Positions 42,822 through 51,832 of a stretch of 64,000 bases of DNA are shown here, piece after piece; positions within the stretch are counted from its first letter, which is position 1; each line of letters starts with the position of its first letter. Source of the DNA: Planctomycetota bacterium. GTDB lineage: Bacteria; Planctomycetota; PLA2; JAEUHO01. The notes beneath the pieces are model-generated. The model did no database searches. It saw nothing but the letters and a program-made list of their open reading frames with translations, and had not been told where the DNA came from. Made by a program: the position numbers and the translations under genes. The DNA lies in contig JAJDEN010000043.1 in assembly GCA_029259775.1 (NCBI GenBank), forward strand, positions 62,001-126,000. The letters run 5' to 3'.

Positions 42822-45800
42822 ATGATGCGAGGTGCGGCCGCGGGGCTCCTTCTGTTGATCTGTGCCACGGCGGGACCGCTGCGGGCGGACGCGGGCGAGC
42901 TTGAAGAAGAGCAGGCGCGCGCGATCGCCGCGCTGCATCCGTTCGGTGTGCGCGGCCTGCCCGACGCCTACAAGGGCACGTCGGGCGGGGACGCGCGACC
43001 CAAGGCCATCGAGATGGGCCTGACATGGCTCAGCGCGCATCAGACGCCCGACGGATCGTGGCGTCCTGCCGACTTGTTCTGGTGCCGCAGCAAGAAGCTG
43101 GAGAAGGGCAAGGAGCCCCCGGGGAAGGGCAAGAACCTCTACGAGACGGGCGTGACCGGCATGGCAGTCTCCGCCTATCTCGGTGCGGGCTACACGCATC
43201 GTGGCAAGCATCCCTTCGCGAAGAACGTGCGCGACGCCATCGGCTGGCTCGTCAAGCACCAGGACAAGGAAGGCTGCTTCGGCCCGCGCTCGACGCAGCA
43301 GTACATCTACAACCACGCGTTCGCCACGATGGCCCTCGTCGAGGCCTACGCGCTGACCGGCGACGCCAAGCTGCGGGAGCCGGCGCAGAAGGCCATCGAC
43401 TTCAGCGCGATCGCACGCAATCCGTTCATGGCGTGGCGCTACGGCATCAAGCCCGGCGACAACGACACCTCCGTCACGGGCTGCATGGGCGTGCCCCTCT
43501 ACATCGCGCTGCGACTCAACCGCGCGGGCCAGCGTGCCGGCATGCTCGAGCCGCTCGGTCTTGACGACACGGTCTTCGACGGCATCCGCAACTGGATCGA
43601 CCGCGTCGTCGACCCCGACTACGGCCGCGCCGGCTACGTCACCCGCGGCACCGGTCCGGCACGGCCGATAGAGCACATCGACAGCTTCCCAGGCGAGAAG
43701 TCCGAAGCGTGCACGGCGATCGCCGTCCTCATGCGGCTGCTGCTGCCCGGCTGGGACGGTACGCGCGAGATGAAGAAGCAGTCCCTGGAGATGGTCGACA
43801 AGGGCACGCAGCTGATGCTGGACCTGCCGCCGCTCTGGCAGCCCGGCCAGGGCACGATCGATCTGTACTACTGGTACTACGGCACCATGGTCATGCGGCA
43901 GCTCGGCGGCAAGGCCTGGAAGACCTGGGATGACGCCCTGGCGACGGCGCTGCTCAACAGCCAGCGCCAGGACGGCGACGTCTGCAACGTGAAGGGCTCC
44001 TGGGATCCCGAGGGGGTGTGGTCCAAGGACGACGGCGGGCGCATCTACGCCACGCTGATGTGCCTGCTCATGCTCGAGACCCCGGACCGCATGCGACCCC
44101 TGCCCGACGACCGCTCCGACCTGCTGCAGGCGCTCGAGTCGAAGGGCCTCGCCACGGAGCGTGTGCCGAGCATCCTGCGCGGCCTCGGCATCCTGAAGGT
44201 GCCGAAGGCAGGCGGTCCGGTCGCGAGCTACATCGCGCACGACGATCCCGAGATCTGCGCCGCGGCGGCCGAGGCGCTGGGGCGCCTGGACGCCGGCGCG
44301 AAGGGGGCGCGCGCCATCGGCAAGCTCCTTGCCGACAAGCGCCTCCCCGTGCGGCGCGCCGCCGTGCGCGCGCTGGCGGGTCAGGGGCAGTACCTGCGCC
44401 CCTTGGTCGACACGCTCGTCAAGTCGATGGGGGACCCGGATGTCCAGGTCGCCGCCGGCGCAGCGCGCGCGCTGGGTGTCAGCGGCATCCCCGAGGTGGC
44501 GGCGATGTTGCAGCCGCGCCTGCAAGACGGCGCCATCGCGCTGCGCGTCGCGGCCGCGGCATCCGTCTTCCGGCTCACGCAGGACAAGACGGCCACGCTG
44601 CCCGTCCTCATCCGGGGCCTCGGTGCCAAGGGGGAGGAGCACGTCGGCGTCCGCATCGAGGCCGCGACCACCATCGAGGCCATGGCTCCCGGGATCGACG
44701 CGGCCGAGAAGGCGTTGATCGACGCGCTCGTCGACGACGCGCCCCGCGTGCGCGTCCACGCCGCGGGAGCGCTGCACGCCGCCGGCAAGGTGCCGGACGC
44801 GTGCATCGGTGCGTGGATCTCGGCGCTCGACGCCGTCGACGGCCGCGACCGACTCCTGGCGATGGAGCGGCTCCTTCCCGTCGGCTCGGCCAAGGCAACG
44901 CCCAAGCTGGCCAAGCAACTGCTCACAGGCTCGACGACGCTGCGCGTCAAGGCGGCCGAGGCCCTCGAAGCCGCGAAGCTGGGCGCCCGCCCCGCGGCGG
45001 CCGCGCTCTCCTGGTGCTCGGCCAACGGCCCGTCCGCCCTGCGCAAGGCCGCGAGCAACGCCTTCGAGGCACTCGAGCTCGACCCTCGCGAGGCCAAGAA
45101 GCACCTGCTGCCTGTCTTCGAGGCGAAGACGCCCGACCAGCGACTGTTCGAGGGGGCCGCGCGTGCCTTGGTCTTCCAGGGACGCGAGATCGTCGGCGCG
45201 CTCGTCCACCGGCTGACGCTGAAGGATGGAAAGGACCACGCCTGGATGCTCGACATCCTGCGGCGCTTGGGCCGCCAAGCGGACGCGTCGGTCCCGGGCG
45301 TCACCAAGTACCTGCGCGAGGCGACGAAGCCGAAGCCCAAGTACCGAGCGCTGCGCACGCTGAGCGCCATCGGCCCGGCGGCCGCGAGCGCCCTGCCCGT
45401 GCTCAAGGACGAGCTGCAGCACGAGACGCGCTACGTGCGCACGGAGGCGCTCACCGCGATCGGTGAGGTCGCGAAGGGATCCGACGACGCCGTAGCCGTG
45501 CTGATGGGTGTTGCGGCCGATCAGGACAAGAAGCGCGCCGACCTGCGCCAAGCCGCCATCCGGGCGCTCGGCAAGCTGGATGCGCGGGGCGAACAGGCGA
45601 TTCCCCAGTTGCTGGCTGTCCTCGAGGACACCGACGAGAACGTCCGTCGCGCAGCGATCGACGCGCTGCATGGCCTCTGGCCGATCAGCTCCGCGTATCT
45701 GATGCAGGCCATCGGCGAGGCACGGGCACGTGTTCGCAACGGCGCCGCGCAGGTCGTATCCCGCGTTGGCGAGGAGGCGAAGAAGTTCGCCAAGCCGCTG

Positions 45801-46076
45801 GTGAAGGTGATCCTCGATGGCAACTTCTCGGGCAAGACCGTCTACGGCGATGCGCTGATCGCGATCGGCAAGCCCGCCGTGAAGGTCGTGATGAAGATGC
45901 TGCGTGAGAGCCGGGCGACCGTGCGCGGCGAGGGTGCGCGGATCCTCGGCGGCATCGGGCCCCCGGCCAAGAGGGCCATCAGCGCCCTGAAGAAGCTGCT
46001 GAGCGATCCGGACTTCAACGTGCGCTTCAAGGCCGAGGACGCCATCAAGCGGATCAAGCCTCCGAGGAAGCGCTAG
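42822..46076 (+). CDS. Exported alpha/alpha-toroid and HEAT-repeat fusion protein
   Basis: 1084 residues with a signal peptide (RGAAAGLLLLICATAGPLRA). Residues about 60-420 form a prenyltransferase/squalene-cyclase-like alpha/alpha-toroid. Repeats are GLTWLSAHQTPDGSW, AIGWLVKHQDKEGCFG, GGRIYATLMCLLMLE and similar QxxDGxW motifs. The catalytic Asp-rich motif of cyclases is not evident. From about 440 to the end there are some 15-20 HEAT repeats (ALGRLDAGAKGARAIGKLL, AALGVSGIPE-like units). It lies between a histidine kinase and a response regulator on the same strand. Likely a binding scaffold outside the cytosol; function unknown. Confidence 0.75.
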   Translation: MMRGAAAGLLLLICATAGPLRADAGELEEEQARAIAALHPFGVRGLPDAYKGTSGGDARPKAIEMGLTWLSAHQTPDGSWRPADLFWCRSKKLEKGKEPPGKGKNLYETGVTGMAVSAYLGAGYTHRGKHPFAKNVRDAIGWLVKHQDKEGCFGPRSTQQYIYNHAFATMALVEAYALTGDAKLREPAQKAIDFSAIARNPFMAWRYGIKPGDNDTSVTGCMGVPLYIALRLNRAGQRAGMLEPLGLDDTVFDGIRNWIDRVVDPDYGRAGYVTRGTGPARPIEHIDSFPGEKSEACTAIAVLMRLLLPGWDGTREMKKQSLEMVDKGTQLMLDLPPLWQPGQGTIDLYYWYYGTMVMRQLGGKAWKTWDDALATALLNSQRQDGDVCNVKGSWDPEGVWSKDDGGRIYATLMCLLMLETPDRMRPLPDDRSDLLQALESKGLATERVPSILRGLGILKVPKAGGPVASYIAHDDPEICAAAAEALGRLDAGAKGARAIGKLLADKRLPVRRAAVRALAGQGQYLRPLVDTLVKSMGDPDVQVAAGAARALGVSGIPEVAAMLQPRLQDGAIALRVAAAASVFRLTQDKTATLPVLIRGLGAKGEEHVGVRIEAATTIEAMAPGIDAAEKALIDALVDDAPRVRVHAAGALHAAGKVPDACIGAWISALDAVDGRDRLLAMERLLPVGSAKATPKLAKQLLTGSTTLRVKAAEALEAAKLGARPAAAALSWCSANGPSALRKAASNAFEALELDPREAKKHLLPVFEAKTPDQRLFEGAARALVFQGREIVGALVHRLTLKDGKDHAWMLDILRRLGRQADASVPGVTKYLREATKPKPKYRALRTLSAIGPAAASALPVLKDELQHETRYVRTEALTAIGEVAKGSDDAVAVLMGVAADQDKKRADLRQAAIRALGKLDARGEQAIPQLLAVLEDTDENVRRAAIDALHGLWPISSAYLMQAIGEARARVRNGAAQVVSRVGEEAKKFAKPLVKVILDGNFSGKTVYGDALIAIGKPAVKVVMKMLRESRATVRGEGARILGGIGPPAKRAISALKKLLSDPDFNVRFKAEDAIKRIKPPRKR

Positions 46077-46111
46077 ACGCGTTCGGCCCGGCAGTTGCGG
46101 TTCCGACCGTC

Positions 46112-46879
46112 ATGAGGAACGGACAAGCAGGTACCCGCCCGCGAGTGCTCGTCATCGACGACGAGGAGTCCATGCGTCACGCCCTGGCCAAGGGGCTGGA
46201 GCGCGCGGGCTTCGCGACCGTGACGGCCGGGACCGGCCGGGGTGGTGTGGAGCAGTTCGTGACGGGGGGCTTCGACGCGGTCCTCACCGACGTGAAGCTG
46301 CCCGATCTCTCCGGCCTCGACATCACGGCGATCCTCGTCGAGATGGATGCCGCGGTGCCCGTCGTGGTCATGACGGGCTACGGCACGATGGAGGTCGCCC
46401 TCGAGGCCATGCGCCGCGGTGCGAAGGACTACGTCCAGAAGCCCTTCAGTGTGGAGGACGTCTCCCGCATCCTCGGACGCGCGATCCAAGAATCGCGTCT
46501 CAGCCTAGAAAACAGGCGTCTGCGGGCTCTCGTCGAGCGGCGTCTGTCGCCCGAGGGCTTCGAAGAGGTCGAGGCCGAGCTGGCTGTCCTGCGGGCGTCC
46601 GGCTCGAACGGTACGGCCGGCCATGGGGCCCAGGCCAACGGGTCCACGGGCCCGGAGCGCGCCGCCGACGGTGGGCCTCTGCCGCTCCGCGATGCCCAGC
46701 GCCGCTTCGAGATCCAGTACGTCGAGGAGCTGCTGGCCCAGACCGGGGGCAACGTCGCTGCGGCGGCCCGCCTGGCCGGCATCAGCCGGCCCAACTTCCA
46801 CAAGAAGCTGAAGACCCTGGGGGTGGACGCCCACCGCTTCAAGGAGGCCGCACGCCGAGGTCGGCTGCGCGATCTCTAG
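46112..46879 (+). CDS. Response regulator with Fis-type HTH (RegA/PrrA-like)
   Basis: 255 residues. The receiver domain (about 10-130) has VLVIDDEESMRHAL, phospho-acceptor Asp60 (VLTDVKLPDLSG), VVVMTGYGTMEVAL and YVQKPFS. A linker of about 65 residues rich in Gly/Ala follows. The C terminus is a Fis-type helix-turn-helix (YVEELLAQTGGNVAAAARLA, GISRPNFHKKLKTLGV). The sigma54-activating AAA+ domain is absent, so it resembles RegA/PrrA/ActR rather than NtrC, with an added tail RFKEAARRGRLRDL. The likely partner is the kinase at 41288-42775. Confidence 0.85.
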   Translation: MRNGQAGTRPRVLVIDDEESMRHALAKGLERAGFATVTAGTGRGGVEQFVTGGFDAVLTDVKLPDLSGLDITAILVEMDAAVPVVVMTGYGTMEVALEAMRRGAKDYVQKPFSVEDVSRILGRAIQESRLSLENRRLRALVERRLSPEGFEEVEAELAVLRASGSNGTAGHGAQANGSTGPERAADGGPLPLRDAQRRFEIQYVEELLAQTGGNVAAAARLAGISRPNFHKKLKTLGVDAHRFKEAARRGRLRDL

Positions 46880-46964
46880 AGCCGGGGGCCCGACCACGGC
46901 CGCCCGTGCGTCGTATCGGGGCCACCACGGTGTTACCGCAGGGATACGATGGAGGGGATCCACG

Positions 46965-48026
46965 ATGAAGCTCGCGAGCCTGTTCCTGGCCTTCGCGGCC
47001 GTCCTGTTCGGCGCCCTGGTCCTGGGGGCCTGCGGCGGGGACGGCGACGCGGGCCGGCTGGTCCTGTATTGCGGCGTCGACATGGACCAGAGCCAGCGCA
47101 TCGCACAGATGTTCGAAGCCGAGACCGGCATCGACATCGACTATCACGGTGAGACCGAGAAGATGCGCAGCATCGGTCTTCCGCAGCGCCTCATGATGGA
47201 GCGCAACCGGCCGCGCGCGGACCTCTACTGGTCCAACGAGATCATGCACATGGTCTATCTATGCAGCAGCGGCGTGATGTCGCCTCTGCCAGAGGGGCTG
47301 GCCGAGCAGTTTCCCGAGGCCTGGCGCGATCCCAAGGGCATGTACATCGCGTTCGGCGCGCGCGCGCGTGTGTTGCTCGTCAATACCGAGCTGCTGCCGG
47401 ACCCGAAGGACCATCCGGGCTCCGTCCTGGACTTGCTCGATCCCAAGTACGCAGCGATGGGCTTGGCGACGAGCATGGCCGCGCCGCTGACCGGCACGAC
47501 GAAGACGCACGCCATCGCGTGGCTGACGCGCGACGAGGCGGGCGCCAAGGACTTCTTCACGCGCGCAGCAGCGTCGCGCGCCATGAAGATCGTGCTGAGC
47601 AACGGGCAGGTGATGCGCCTCGTGAAGGACAAGAGCAACAAGATCGCCTTCGGCCTCACCGACACCGATGACGCGTGGATCGCCCTGCAGGACAACCCGA
47701 AGCTCAAGGTCATCTACCCGGACAGCGGCGCGAACGATGTCGGTACCGTGCTCATCCCGAACACGGTCGCGATCGTGAAGAACGGGCCGAACGCGAAGGA
47801 TGCGCCGCGCCTGCTGGCGTGGCTCGTGAGCGCGAAGAACGAGGCCGAGCTCGCAGAGAGCCGTGCGGCGCAGATTCCCCTGCGCGTAGGCGTTCCGATT
47901 CCGGATCGTCCCGCGCTGCTCTGGCGTCCGGGCATCGACTTCAAGACGGCGGTCGTCGACTGGCACACGGTGGGCGCCAACGTCGACCGCTGGGCCGGTT
48001 GGCTCACGAGGACCTTCAAGAAGTAG
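46965..48026 (+). CDS. Extracellular solute-binding lipoprotein (Fe3+-type ABC family)
   Basis: 353 residues from ATG at 46965 (GGAGGGG upstream). Lipobox LVLGAC with Cys23. The type 2 periplasmic fold pattern LVLYCGVDMDQSQRIAQMFE, ADLYWSNEIMHMV, LATSMAAPLTGTTKTH, AFGLTDTDDAW and GTVLIPNTVAIVKNGPN is that of Fbp/thiamine/spermidine-type binding proteins (SBP_bac families), most like iron(III) binders. No permease or ATPase adjoins it, so it must share a transporter elsewhere or act in sensing. Substrate assignment is tentative. Confidence 0.8.
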   Translation: MKLASLFLAFAAVLFGALVLGACGGDGDAGRLVLYCGVDMDQSQRIAQMFEAETGIDIDYHGETEKMRSIGLPQRLMMERNRPRADLYWSNEIMHMVYLCSSGVMSPLPEGLAEQFPEAWRDPKGMYIAFGARARVLLVNTELLPDPKDHPGSVLDLLDPKYAAMGLATSMAAPLTGTTKTHAIAWLTRDEAGAKDFFTRAAASRAMKIVLSNGQVMRLVKDKSNKIAFGLTDTDDAWIALQDNPKLKVIYPDSGANDVGTVLIPNTVAIVKNGPNAKDAPRLLAWLVSAKNEAELAESRAAQIPLRVGVPIPDRPALLWRPGIDFKTAVVDWHTVGANVDRWAGWLTRTFKK

Positions 48027-48272
48027 CAGGCACGCCGCAGCGGCATGCCGAGCTGGCGCGACCGTTCGTCCGCCCCGCTGCAGCGCGTCGACCTCTGTTG
48101 CCGGGAGCCAGGTCTCCCGGTCGCTGGACACCAGCATGTCGGAGCCGAGCTTGCCCGAGCGGAGCAACGCCTTCATCCGTGCGCGGTCAAAAGGTCCCTG
48201 GATGTCGTCGCCTTGGCGAATCCACCACGTCGTGGCGGCGGCTGTCCGGCCTGCTCGCTGTCGTCGCGCCAT
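48027..48272 (-). pseudogene. GYF_2-domain gene fragment
   Basis: From ATG at 48272 the minus strand encodes a Lys/Arg/Ala leader and a GYF_2-like domain (about residues 14-60). It shows WWIRQGDDIQGPFDRARMKA, LLRSGKLGSDMLV and ETWLPA, with the GPF and W-P pattern of that family. The frame stays open but runs directly antisense into the binding-protein gene, where the residues look like shadow sequence. I read it as the surviving 5' part of a gene whose remainder was lost. A short complete protein is possible only if translation stops by other means. Confidence 0.5.
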
Positions 48273-48337
48273 CGTCGCTCCCGATCCACGTCATTGCGAG
48301 CGTAGCAGATCCACGAACGGCCTGAGGGCTGGCGACG

Positions 48338-49237
48338 TTACTGGTACAGGGCCGCACGCAAGGCCGGCTCCCGGTCGTCCCACGTCAGCAGAAGGCTCTG
48401 GATGACGGTCTGGACCTCGTTCTCCTCGGGCGGCGCAGGCTTCCAGCCGCCCTCCAACCCCCAAAGCCCCAAGCGCTCAACGTGCCAGTACACCTCGCGG
48501 TAGACGCCCCAGTCGGTCAGGAGCCCGATCAACCGCGGCACGGAGTCCAGGTGGGCGAGGGTACCGATCGCCAGTACGGCGCGCTTGCGCGCGAGGCTCG
48601 TGCTGTTGGGGTTCGCCTCGATGACCTTCCACAGGGCAGGGACCGCGCGCAGGTCGTGCGTCTGCACGAGCTCGTCCAGTGCGCCGTCGTCCACCTTGCC
48701 GTTGGCGTCGACTACCTCCGCCGAGAGCTTGCGAATGTGGGCGGTTTCTTCCGGCGTGGTCGAGACCGTGATCCGGCACTCCGTCACCCACGCGCCGGAG
48801 CCGTCGGTCACGGGTCTGATGCCCAGCCAGGTGGGGCGAGGTCGAACCTCTGCCAGGACGATGTACGTTCCTGCTCGCAGGAACGATCGGCGCACGCTGA
48901 ATCGGCCTTGACTGTCGTAGTGCGCGCGGAGACCGCACACGAACAGGTCCCATCCGGGCCGCCCGTCGACCCCGACGTCGAGGGTGCCTACAAGCGTCAC
49001 GACCAGGCCGGTCTCCGGGCTGCCCGGCCGCGCCTCTCGCGGCTCGACAGCGAGCGTCAATCTCGGCGTGCTGCGCAGCGGGCGCTTGGGCGAGGCGGCT
49101 TCGCGGGGCCTCTCCTGAGAGCGGGGCGCCGGGTCGTCCCCGCACGCGGCGACGCCGAGCAGGGTGAGCAGCAGGACGGCGACGGCCGTGCGCCTCCCGG
49201 GGGAGCCTGCGGAAGATGAGGAATGCGATCGGCTCAC
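48338..49237 (-). CDS. Lipoprotein with HEAT-like C-terminal part, unknown function
   Basis: 299 residues from GTG at 49237, which puts a lipoprotein signal (AVAVLLLTLLGVAAC, Cys32) near the N terminus; the start is not certain. A beta-rich middle (about 60-165, LTLAVEPREARPGSPETGL, GWDLFVCGLRAHYDSQGRF) resembles a carboxypeptidase-regulatory or Ig-like fold. The C-terminal 110 residues are helical (AVPALWKVIEANPNSTSLAR, AIGTLAHLDSVPRLIGLL), HEAT-like. No named family recognised. It is divergent from the CPBP protease gene. Confidence 0.65.
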   Translation of the reverse strand: MSRSHSSSSAGSPGRRTAVAVLLLTLLGVAACGDDPAPRSQERPREAASPKRPLRSTPRLTLAVEPREARPGSPETGLVVTLVGTLDVGVDGRPGWDLFVCGLRAHYDSQGRFSVRRSFLRAGTYIVLAEVRPRPTWLGIRPVTDGSGAWVTECRITVSTTPEETAHIRKLSAEVVDANGKVDDGALDELVQTHDLRAVPALWKVIEANPNSTSLARKRAVLAIGTLAHLDSVPRLIGLLTDWGVYREVYWHVERLGLWGLEGGWKPAPPEENEVQTVIQSLLLTWDDREPALRAALYQ

Positions 49238-49338
49238 GACGGTTGCAACGGGGTTCCTCTTCCAGGGTTCGCAGTTCGCAACCCAGGGTACAGGGCCCGG
49301 TCTCCATGCCGCGACGGTCGGGGAGTATGCTTCCCCGC

Positions 49339-50157
49339 ATGACCGGTGAAGACGAACGAATCGCGGGGGGGCGCCGAAGCTGGCTCGGGCTCGCGTTGGT
49401 CTGGGCTGTTGCTGCGGCCTGCTTGGCCCTGCTTCGATACCGCGGCGACATCGACGTCTACCGGCGGCTTCATGTGTGGGCGGCCGAGTCCGGGCTGCCT
49501 GGCTGGGCACGCAACCTCGACAACGAGATCCTGTTCGTTGGGATGGGGGTCGCCATCTGGGCCTTGATGCGACGCCTGGCCCGGGGGCAGCGTCCCTCGC
49601 TCGGTCTGCTGGATGACTTCGGGCTCCACCAGGGGTTGGTGCGCGGTGTTGCTGCGGGCGTTGCGATCTGCCTGCCCATGTTGGTGCTGGGCGCCGTGAC
49701 CGGCGAGGCGCGGTTCGAGTCGCGCATGATCCGCGTGGCGATCATCGGGCCGTTCGCCGAGGAGTGGTTCTTCCGCGCCGTGTTGGTGTTGGCGATGATG
49801 CGCCTGATGGGGGTGTCGTTCCTGGCGGCGGCGATCGTCGGCAGCCTGATGTTTGGCGCGGTGCACGTCAATCCTTGGAGCGTCGACGGGTTCTCCAGTC
49901 AGTGGTGGAAGCTGCTCGTGACGGGCGTCGGCGCCCTGTGGTTCGCCTGGATGGCATGCTCTTGGGGTCGAAACCTGTGGCTCGTCGTGACGGCGCACGC
50001 GCTGATGAACTTGGCGGGGACGTGGTACGGGGACAGGACCGGCGCGGCCGGCGCCAATGTCATGTTCGAGGTCGGCCGTGGGCTGACGATCGCCCTGGGA
50101 ACCATCATGACGATTGAGCCGCGGTGGTTCGGCATGACGTGGGCGAAGGAGACGTAG
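49339..50157 (+). CDS. CPBP family intramembrane metalloprotease
   Basis: 272 residues from ATG at 49339; ATG at 49327 would add four residues. About seven to eight membrane helices. The Abi/CAAX-type motifs are present: EEWFFR (Glu-Glu-x3-Arg) near residue 138-143, FGAVHVNP and a last TAHALMNLAG. Members cleave prenylated proteins, bacteriocin-like or regulatory membrane proteins. This one stands alone, so its substrate is unknown. Confidence 0.85.
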   Translation: MTGEDERIAGGRRSWLGLALVWAVAAACLALLRYRGDIDVYRRLHVWAAESGLPGWARNLDNEILFVGMGVAIWALMRRLARGQRPSLGLLDDFGLHQGLVRGVAAGVAICLPMLVLGAVTGEARFESRMIRVAIIGPFAEEWFFRAVLVLAMMRLMGVSFLAAAIVGSLMFGAVHVNPWSVDGFSSQWWKLLVTGVGALWFAWMACSWGRNLWLVVTAHALMNLAGTWYGDRTGAAGANVMFEVGRGLTIALGTIMTIEPRWFGMTWAKET

Positions 50158-50181
50158 CGTAGGCGTCGAGGGGTGCCGGGC

Positions 50182-50949
50182 TCAGGCGTCGGCGGCGATG
50201 TGGGCGAGCACCTCTTCTTGCACGCTCTCCCAGATCTCGCGCTTCAGCGCCAGGTACTCGGGCGTGAGCTGCTGCTTCGCACTCCGCGGGCGCGGAAGGG
50301 GGTTCTCGAGACTCGTCTTGATGCGCCCGGGACGTGCCGTCATGACGACGATCCGGTCACTGAGCAGCAGGGCCTCATCGATGCTGTGGGTGATGAAGAC
50401 GACCGTCTTGCCCGTGGCGGCGGCCAGACGGCTCAGTTCCTCCTGCATGACCTGCCGCGTCATCGCATCGAGCGCGGCGAAGGGCTCGTCACAGAGCAAC
50501 ACCTCCGGGTCGTTGGCCAGCGTGCGTGCCAGCGCGACGCGCTGCTTCATCCCGCCCGACAGCTGTGCGGGGTAGTGGTCGTCAAACCCCTCGATCCCGA
50601 CCGTGCGGATCAGTTCGGACACGCGCTCGTCACTCGCCCCACCCCGAAGACGGGGCCCGAAGGCGATGTTGCCGCGCACCGTGAGCCAGGGGAAGAGCGC
50701 GTAGTTCTGGAACACCATGCCGCAGCGCGGCTCGATCCCAGCGACGGGTTCCCCCAGGAGCGTCACGTGCCCTTCCGTGGGCTGGTCGAAGCCGGCAAAC
50801 AGGTTGAGCATCGTCGACTTGCCGCAGCCGGACGCGCCGACCACGACGACGAACCCCCCGCGAGCCACCTCGAGGTCGAGTCCCTCGAGCGCGACGAGTT
50901 CGCCGAAGCGTTGGGTGACACCTCGGGCGGCCAGGACCACGTCGCTCAC
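50182..50949 (-). CDS. ABC importer ATP-binding protein (nitrate/sulfonate/taurine type)
   Basis: 255 residues from GTG at 50949, overlapping the permease stop (GTGA). Walker A VVGASGCGKST near residue 39-49, Q-loop MVFQNYALFPW, signature QLSGGMKQRVALAR, Walker B LLCDEPFAALDAMTR and H-loop FITHSIDEAL. The sequence pattern is that of SsuB/TauB/NrtD. It is the third gene of the import operon binding protein-permease-ATPase when read together with 50946-52804. Confidence 0.92.
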   Translation of the reverse strand: MSDVVLAARGVTQRFGELVALEGLDLEVARGGFVVVVGASGCGKSTMLNLFAGFDQPTEGHVTLLGEPVAGIEPRCGMVFQNYALFPWLTVRGNIAFGPRLRGGASDERVSELIRTVGIEGFDDHYPAQLSGGMKQRVALARTLANDPEVLLCDEPFAALDAMTRQVMQEELSRLAAATGKTVVFITHSIDEALLLSDRIVVMTARPGRIKTSLENPLPRPRSAKQQLTPEYLALKREIWESVQEEVLAHIAADA

Positions 50950-51818
50950 GACGCCCCCCGGCGAAGGAACATCCACGGGACGAGGCGCCGCTCGGCCAAG
51001 GTGAACGCAGCATCCATGACGAGCACGACGACGCTGATCGAGGCCATCCCGACCAGGACCGCGGCCGTGTCGGAGAGTTCCTTCTTGGTCCAGATCAGCG
51101 TGCCGAGTCCGAACTGCCCGCCGACGATCTCGGCGGAGATGACGCACGTCCAGCAGATGGCCAGCACGACCTTGAGTCCGCTCAGGATGTTGGGGAGCGC
51201 CGCCGGGAGGAGCACGCGCGTCAGCAACTGGCGGCGGCCGGCTCCGAGGTTCGTCGCCGCGCGGATCAGGTCGGGGTCGACCTTCAGCGTGGCTTCGACC
51301 GTGTAGATCAAGGCCGCCGCGAAGCTGCCGACGAAGATGACGGCAAGCTTCTGGGTCTCGTCGACGCCGAACCAGATCGCGAAGAGGGGCACCCACGCGA
51401 TGGACGGCAACGGTCGCATGAGGCTCACGATCGGGCTGACCAGCGCCCGCAGCCGTGGGAAGAGGCCCATCGCGATGCCCAGCGGCACGGCCAACGACAC
51501 CGAGATGAGGAAGCCGATCAGGATGCGTAGCGTCGAGGCCAGGATGTGCTGAGGGAGCCCGATCTCGAACGCGCGGCGGAAGGTGTTGCCCGGCGTCTCG
51601 AGGCCGGGGGGATTGACGATCGCGCGCGAGACCTCGTGGCGCACTTCCTTGTAGCTCTCGACCTCGCCCGTAGGGCCGTCGATCGCCACGCGCCGTGTTT
51701 CGACTTCCGTGAACATCGGCGCGGTCAGGATCCACCACACGGCGAAGAAGATCGCGATCCCGATCGCCCCGTAGAGGAGTCGCGAGGACTTCGGGATGGT
51801 GGGGGGGAAGCGACGCAC
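50946..51818 (-). CDS. ABC importer permease (SsuC/TauC type)
   Basis: 290 residues from GTG at 51818. A first helix (about 15-33) is followed by an unusual soluble loop of about 60 residues (VETRRVAIDGPTGEVESYKE). The BPD_transp_1 core then has STLRILIGFLISVSLAVPLG and the EAA-like loop AATNLGAGRRQLLTRVLLPA. It ends in a basic cytoplasmic tail. The first periplasmic loop is longer than in SsuC. It sits 14 bases after the binding-protein gene and overlaps the ATPase gene. Confidence 0.9.
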   Translation of the reverse strand: MRRFPPTIPKSSRLLYGAIGIAIFFAVWWILTAPMFTEVETRRVAIDGPTGEVESYKEVRHEVSRAIVNPPGLETPGNTFRRAFEIGLPQHILASTLRILIGFLISVSLAVPLGIAMGLFPRLRALVSPIVSLMRPLPSIAWVPLFAIWFGVDETQKLAVIFVGSFAAALIYTVEATLKVDPDLIRAATNLGAGRRQLLTRVLLPAALPNILSGLKVVLAICWTCVISAEIVGGQFGLGTLIWTKKELSDTAAVLVGMASISVVVLVMDAAFTLAERRLVPWMFLRRGAS

Positions 51819-51832
51819 GGCCCGACTCTACG

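Noticed and set aside
47259..48026. Extension of the GYF_2 frame to a 337-residue protein
   Set aside because: The extra part is fully antisense to the binding-protein gene and has shadow-like composition.
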